Shown here: piece by piece, positions 14,953 to 16,827 of the stretch
Position numbering within the stretch: the first letter of the stretch is position 1
Layout: each line of letters opens with the position of its first letter
Assembly (NCBI GenBank): GCA_050292445.1
Contig: JBNKLQ010000125.1
Coordinates: 1-16,827, forward strand
Source: Leptofilum sp050292445
GTDB taxonomy: Bacteria; Chloroflexota; Anaerolineae; Promineifilales; Promineifilaceae
Direction: 5' to 3'
DNA: 16,827 bases
Notes under the pieces: model-generated
Database searches by the model: none
What the model saw: only the letters and a program-made list of their open reading frames with translations
Told to the model about the DNA's origin: nothing
Position numbers and translations under genes: made by a program

Positions 14953-16827
14953 GGGTCTGCTGCACTTCATCCAAACGGACTTGCAAGGCCTCGGCCACTT
15001 CCTTCACATATGGCTCCTGGATCACACCAATGTGGTGCGTAGGGAACTGGCACATTTTCACCCCATCTGTAGCTACCTTGTCCCAACCAAGCGTCTGGTT
15101 CATAAAGCGATTGCGCCGCACCATAAACATATCAATTTGGCCATCAAAGCTGCCATCCGGCCGATACAGCCTGCGTGATTTGCCCGTCACAAACTCCATC
15201 AGGTAATAATCACGATACTGCCGCAAAATGGGTGCGCCACTGGCCACATAAAGCGCAAAAACGGCACGCTTCACCTGCAAAATCGTTCGCATCAACATAC
15301 GCCGCGAGCGCATCATGAGTCCATAACCGGCACGGCGCACTTTCCCCATAAACGATTGCGGTACGTTTTTGTCGAAGCCAAACAGGGGCAACTCGCCGAC
15401 CTGCGGACCAACCCCTTCTTGCTTGTCAGAGATCAATGATTTTCGGCCACCCAAAGCAGATGGCTCAATAAGTGCCAGCAAAGCAACCTCTTGCCCTGCC
15501 TCTTGCAGCAGGCAGGCCATCTCATACACTACCATCCCCCCAAAGCAGAAGCCTCCCAAATAATACGGGCCTTCCGGTTGGAATTGGCGGATTTCATCTA
15601 CATATTGCCTGGCTAAATCTTCAACCTTCGGTGGCTCCACACGGTAACCGGTCCAATCGGGTGGCTGTACGCCGTAAAATGGCTGGTCATCAGCCAGATA
15701 ATCGGCCAGTTTTTGATAGTTAAACACATGCCCCGCCCCACCATGCACCATGTAAAATGTTGGCCGATTGCCGCCTTCTTTGATAGGAACCAGGGCAGAC
15801 CAGGAGTCAGACGGCCGTTGCTTGTCAATCACCTCGGCCAACTGCGCCACCGTCGGGTATTGAAACAGCAGCGTGATGGGTAATCCCTTCACGATTTGCT
15901 TGTCAATTTGGGCAAAAACCTGTGTGGCCAGCAGCGAATGGCCGCCCAGGGTAAAGAAGTTGTCGTGTACACCCACCTGTGGCACTTTCAAAATATCTTC
16001 CCAAATGGCGGCTAGTTGGGATTCTACGCGGCTGCGTGGGGCCACATAGCTGCTCTCTCGGCTGGCCACATTCTGGCTAGGCGCGGGCAATGCCCGCCGG
16101 TCCACTTTGCCATTGGGCGAGATGGGGAAGACGTCCAATGGCACAAACGAGTTGGGCAGCATGTAGTCGGGCAGCGTTTCTTGCAAGAAACTGCGCAGGT
16201 TAGTTGCCGTGGGCTTGGACCCATTGGACGAGAGCAGGTAAGCTACCAGCCGTTTATCGCCTGGATTATCTTCACGAGCCAGAACAAGGGCATCGCGTAC
16301 GGCCGTATGCTCCCGCAACGCCGTCTCAATTTCACCCAGTTCAATGCGGAACCCGCGCACCTTCACTTGATGATCAATGCGCCCCAGGAACTCCAAAGAG
16401 CCATCGGGCAGCCATTTCACCAAATCACCAGAGCGGTAAAACTTACGGTTTTTGATGTTCAGATGGTCATTCAACGGCAATTCTACGAATTTTTCGGCCG
16501 TCAGATCAGGCCGGTTATGATAGCCACGGGCTAACGCCAGTTCGCTGCCAATGTACAGCTCGCCAGGAATGCCCTGGGGCAGCGGCTGCTGGTTAGCGTC
16601 CAGCACCAACACCTGAAAGTTGTTGATCGGTTGGCCAATGGGCGGCACGCGGCTGCCATCTTCCAAAATGATCATCGTGGTGCAGACAGTGGCCTCGGTA
16701 GGACCATACGCGTTCACAAAGCGCCGTCCCGGTGCCCATTTGGCCACAATCTCCGCCGAACACGCCTCGCCCGCAGAAACAATCGTCTTAACGCCACTTA
16801 GCTCATCGGGCGACATCACCGCCAGCG
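14945..16827 (-). CDS. NRPS protein, C-terminal part: A (partial)-PCP-TE, cut by right edge
   Basis: The frame is open to the window edge, so the 5' part is missing. Residues are counted from a GTG at 16819 that is not the true start. The adenylation domain keeps motifs A5 (NAYGPTE, 36-42), A7 (YRSGDLVKW), A8 (VKVRGFRIELGEIE) and Lys238 in PNGKVDRRAL. The carrier domain has LGGHSL with Ser295. The thioesterase (about 345-620) has GFCFGG with Cys425 (TGC) instead of Ser, Glu452 in LIEPSA where Asp is usual, and His596 in HHIGVI. The readable specificity positions (GrsA 299, 301, 322, 330, 331, 517) are V, A, A, V, C, K, as in several aromatic-residue codes, but four positions are off the window. 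The type II thioesterase gene overlaps its stop by 8 bp. More domains may lie upstream. Confidence 0.9.
   Translation of the reverse strand, partial: LAVMSPDELSGVKTIVSAGEACSAEIVAKWAPGRRFVNAYGPTEATVCTTMIILEDGSRVPPIGQPINNFQVLVLDANQQPLPQGIPGELYIGSELALARGYHNRPDLTAEKFVELPLNDHLNIKNRKFYRSGDLVKWLPDGSLEFLGRIDHQVKVRGFRIELGEIETALREHTAVRDALVLAREDNPGDKRLVAYLLSSNGSKPTATNLRSFLQETLPDYMLPNSFVPLDVFPISPNGKVDRRALPAPSQNVASRESSYVAPRSRVESQLAAIWEDILKVPQVGVHDNFFTLGGHSLLATQVFAQIDKQIVKGLPITLLFQYPTVAQLAEVIDKQRPSDSWSALVPIKEGGNRPTFYMVHGGAGHVFNYQKLADYLADDQPFYGVQPPDWTGYRVEPPKVEDLARQYVDEIRQFQPEGPYYLGGFCFGGMVVYEMACLLQEAGQEVALLALIEPSALGGRKSLISDKQEGVGPQVGELPLFGFDKNVPQSFMGKVRRAGYGLMMRSRRMLMRTILQVKRAVFALYVASGAPILRQYRDYYLMEFVTGKSRRLYRPDGSFDGQIDMFMVRRNRFMNQTLGWDKVATDGVKMCQFPTHHIGVIQEPYVKEVAEALQVRLDEVQQTHD

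Larger units (their letters stand above)
2232..16306. repeat. Dispersed palindromic octamer ACGGCCGT, 18 exact copies
   Basis: Exact copies start at 2232, 2693, 2789, 2955, 4579, 5573, 5944, 6771, 7117, 11450, 13000, 13217, 14249, 14495, 14715, 14766, 15811 and 16299. A random 16.8-kb sequence with equal base frequencies would hold about 0.26. Sixteen lie inside genes and use all three reading frames (Thr-Ala-Val, Arg-Pro and Gly-Arg contexts); two are intergenic. One-base variants (e.g. 10090, 10139, 11288) add to this. No copy occurs before 2232 or in 7125-11449. Confidence 0.9.

Noticed and set aside
16817..16819. GTG/ATG at the right edge as the real start of an A-PCP-TE gene
   Set aside because: The frame stays open to the edge and the N-terminal adenylation motifs are missing, so the gene must continue outside the window.
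1..16827. CRISPR arrays, tRNA or rRNA genes
   Set aside because: No regularly spaced long repeats, no tRNA cloverleaf and no rRNA-like segments were seen on either strand.

Overview
This window holds most of a secondary-metabolite gene cluster with every gene on the minus strand, so transcription runs from right to left. The organism is probably a free-living bacterium of the Chloroflexota (Anaerolineae/Ardenticatenia style). That placement is an inference from the gene style, the moderate GC content and a very frequent palindromic octamer, ACGGCCGT (18 exact copies). There is no rRNA or marker gene to confirm it.

Layout in transcription order: (i) 16827-14945, an NRPS protein cut by the right window edge, ending adenylation-PCP-thioesterase; (ii) 14952-14203, a stand-alone type II thioesterase overlapping it; (iii) 14095-13154, a PAPS-type sulfotransferase; (iv) a gene-free 515-bp gap; (v) 12638-11493, an acyl-CoA-dehydrogenase-like flavoprotein, 11490-9898, a stand-alone prolyl-type adenylating enzyme, and 9814-8540, a flavin-dependent halogenase; (vi) a 312-bp gap with palindromes and a hairpin; (vii) 8227-7988, a free-standing carrier protein, and 7945-6794, a membrane acyltransferase; (viii) 6627-4093 and 4068-1570, two paralogous C-PCP-TE proteins without adenylation domains; (ix) 1447-902, a RAYT transposase; (x) an AT-rich segment with a truncated metzincin protease (844-329) and the start of a lipoprotein gene (317-1).

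Proposed logic: the adenylating enzyme loads L-proline on the small carrier protein, the dehydrogenase oxidises it to pyrrole-2-carboxyl-S-carrier, and the halogenase halogenates the ring. This is the PltF/PltE/PltL/PltA logic of pyoluteorin and related pyrroles. The acyl group would then be passed to the C-PCP-TE proteins and/or the A-PCP-TE protein. A sulfotransferase and a membrane acyltransferase may tailor the product, and the type II thioesterase would clear blocked carriers. The product cannot be named from sequence.

The least ordinary features are the tandem C-PCP-TE proteins, the three type I thioesterase domains whose predicted triads differ (Ser/Asp/His, Cys/Asp/His, Cys/Glu/His), and the ACGGCCGT octamer. 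No regulator, transporter, phosphopantetheinyl transferase or flavin reductase gene is visible here. The left end (below about 1560) looks like the cluster border, marked by a RAYT element and a shift to AT-rich DNA. The right end of the cluster lies outside the window.
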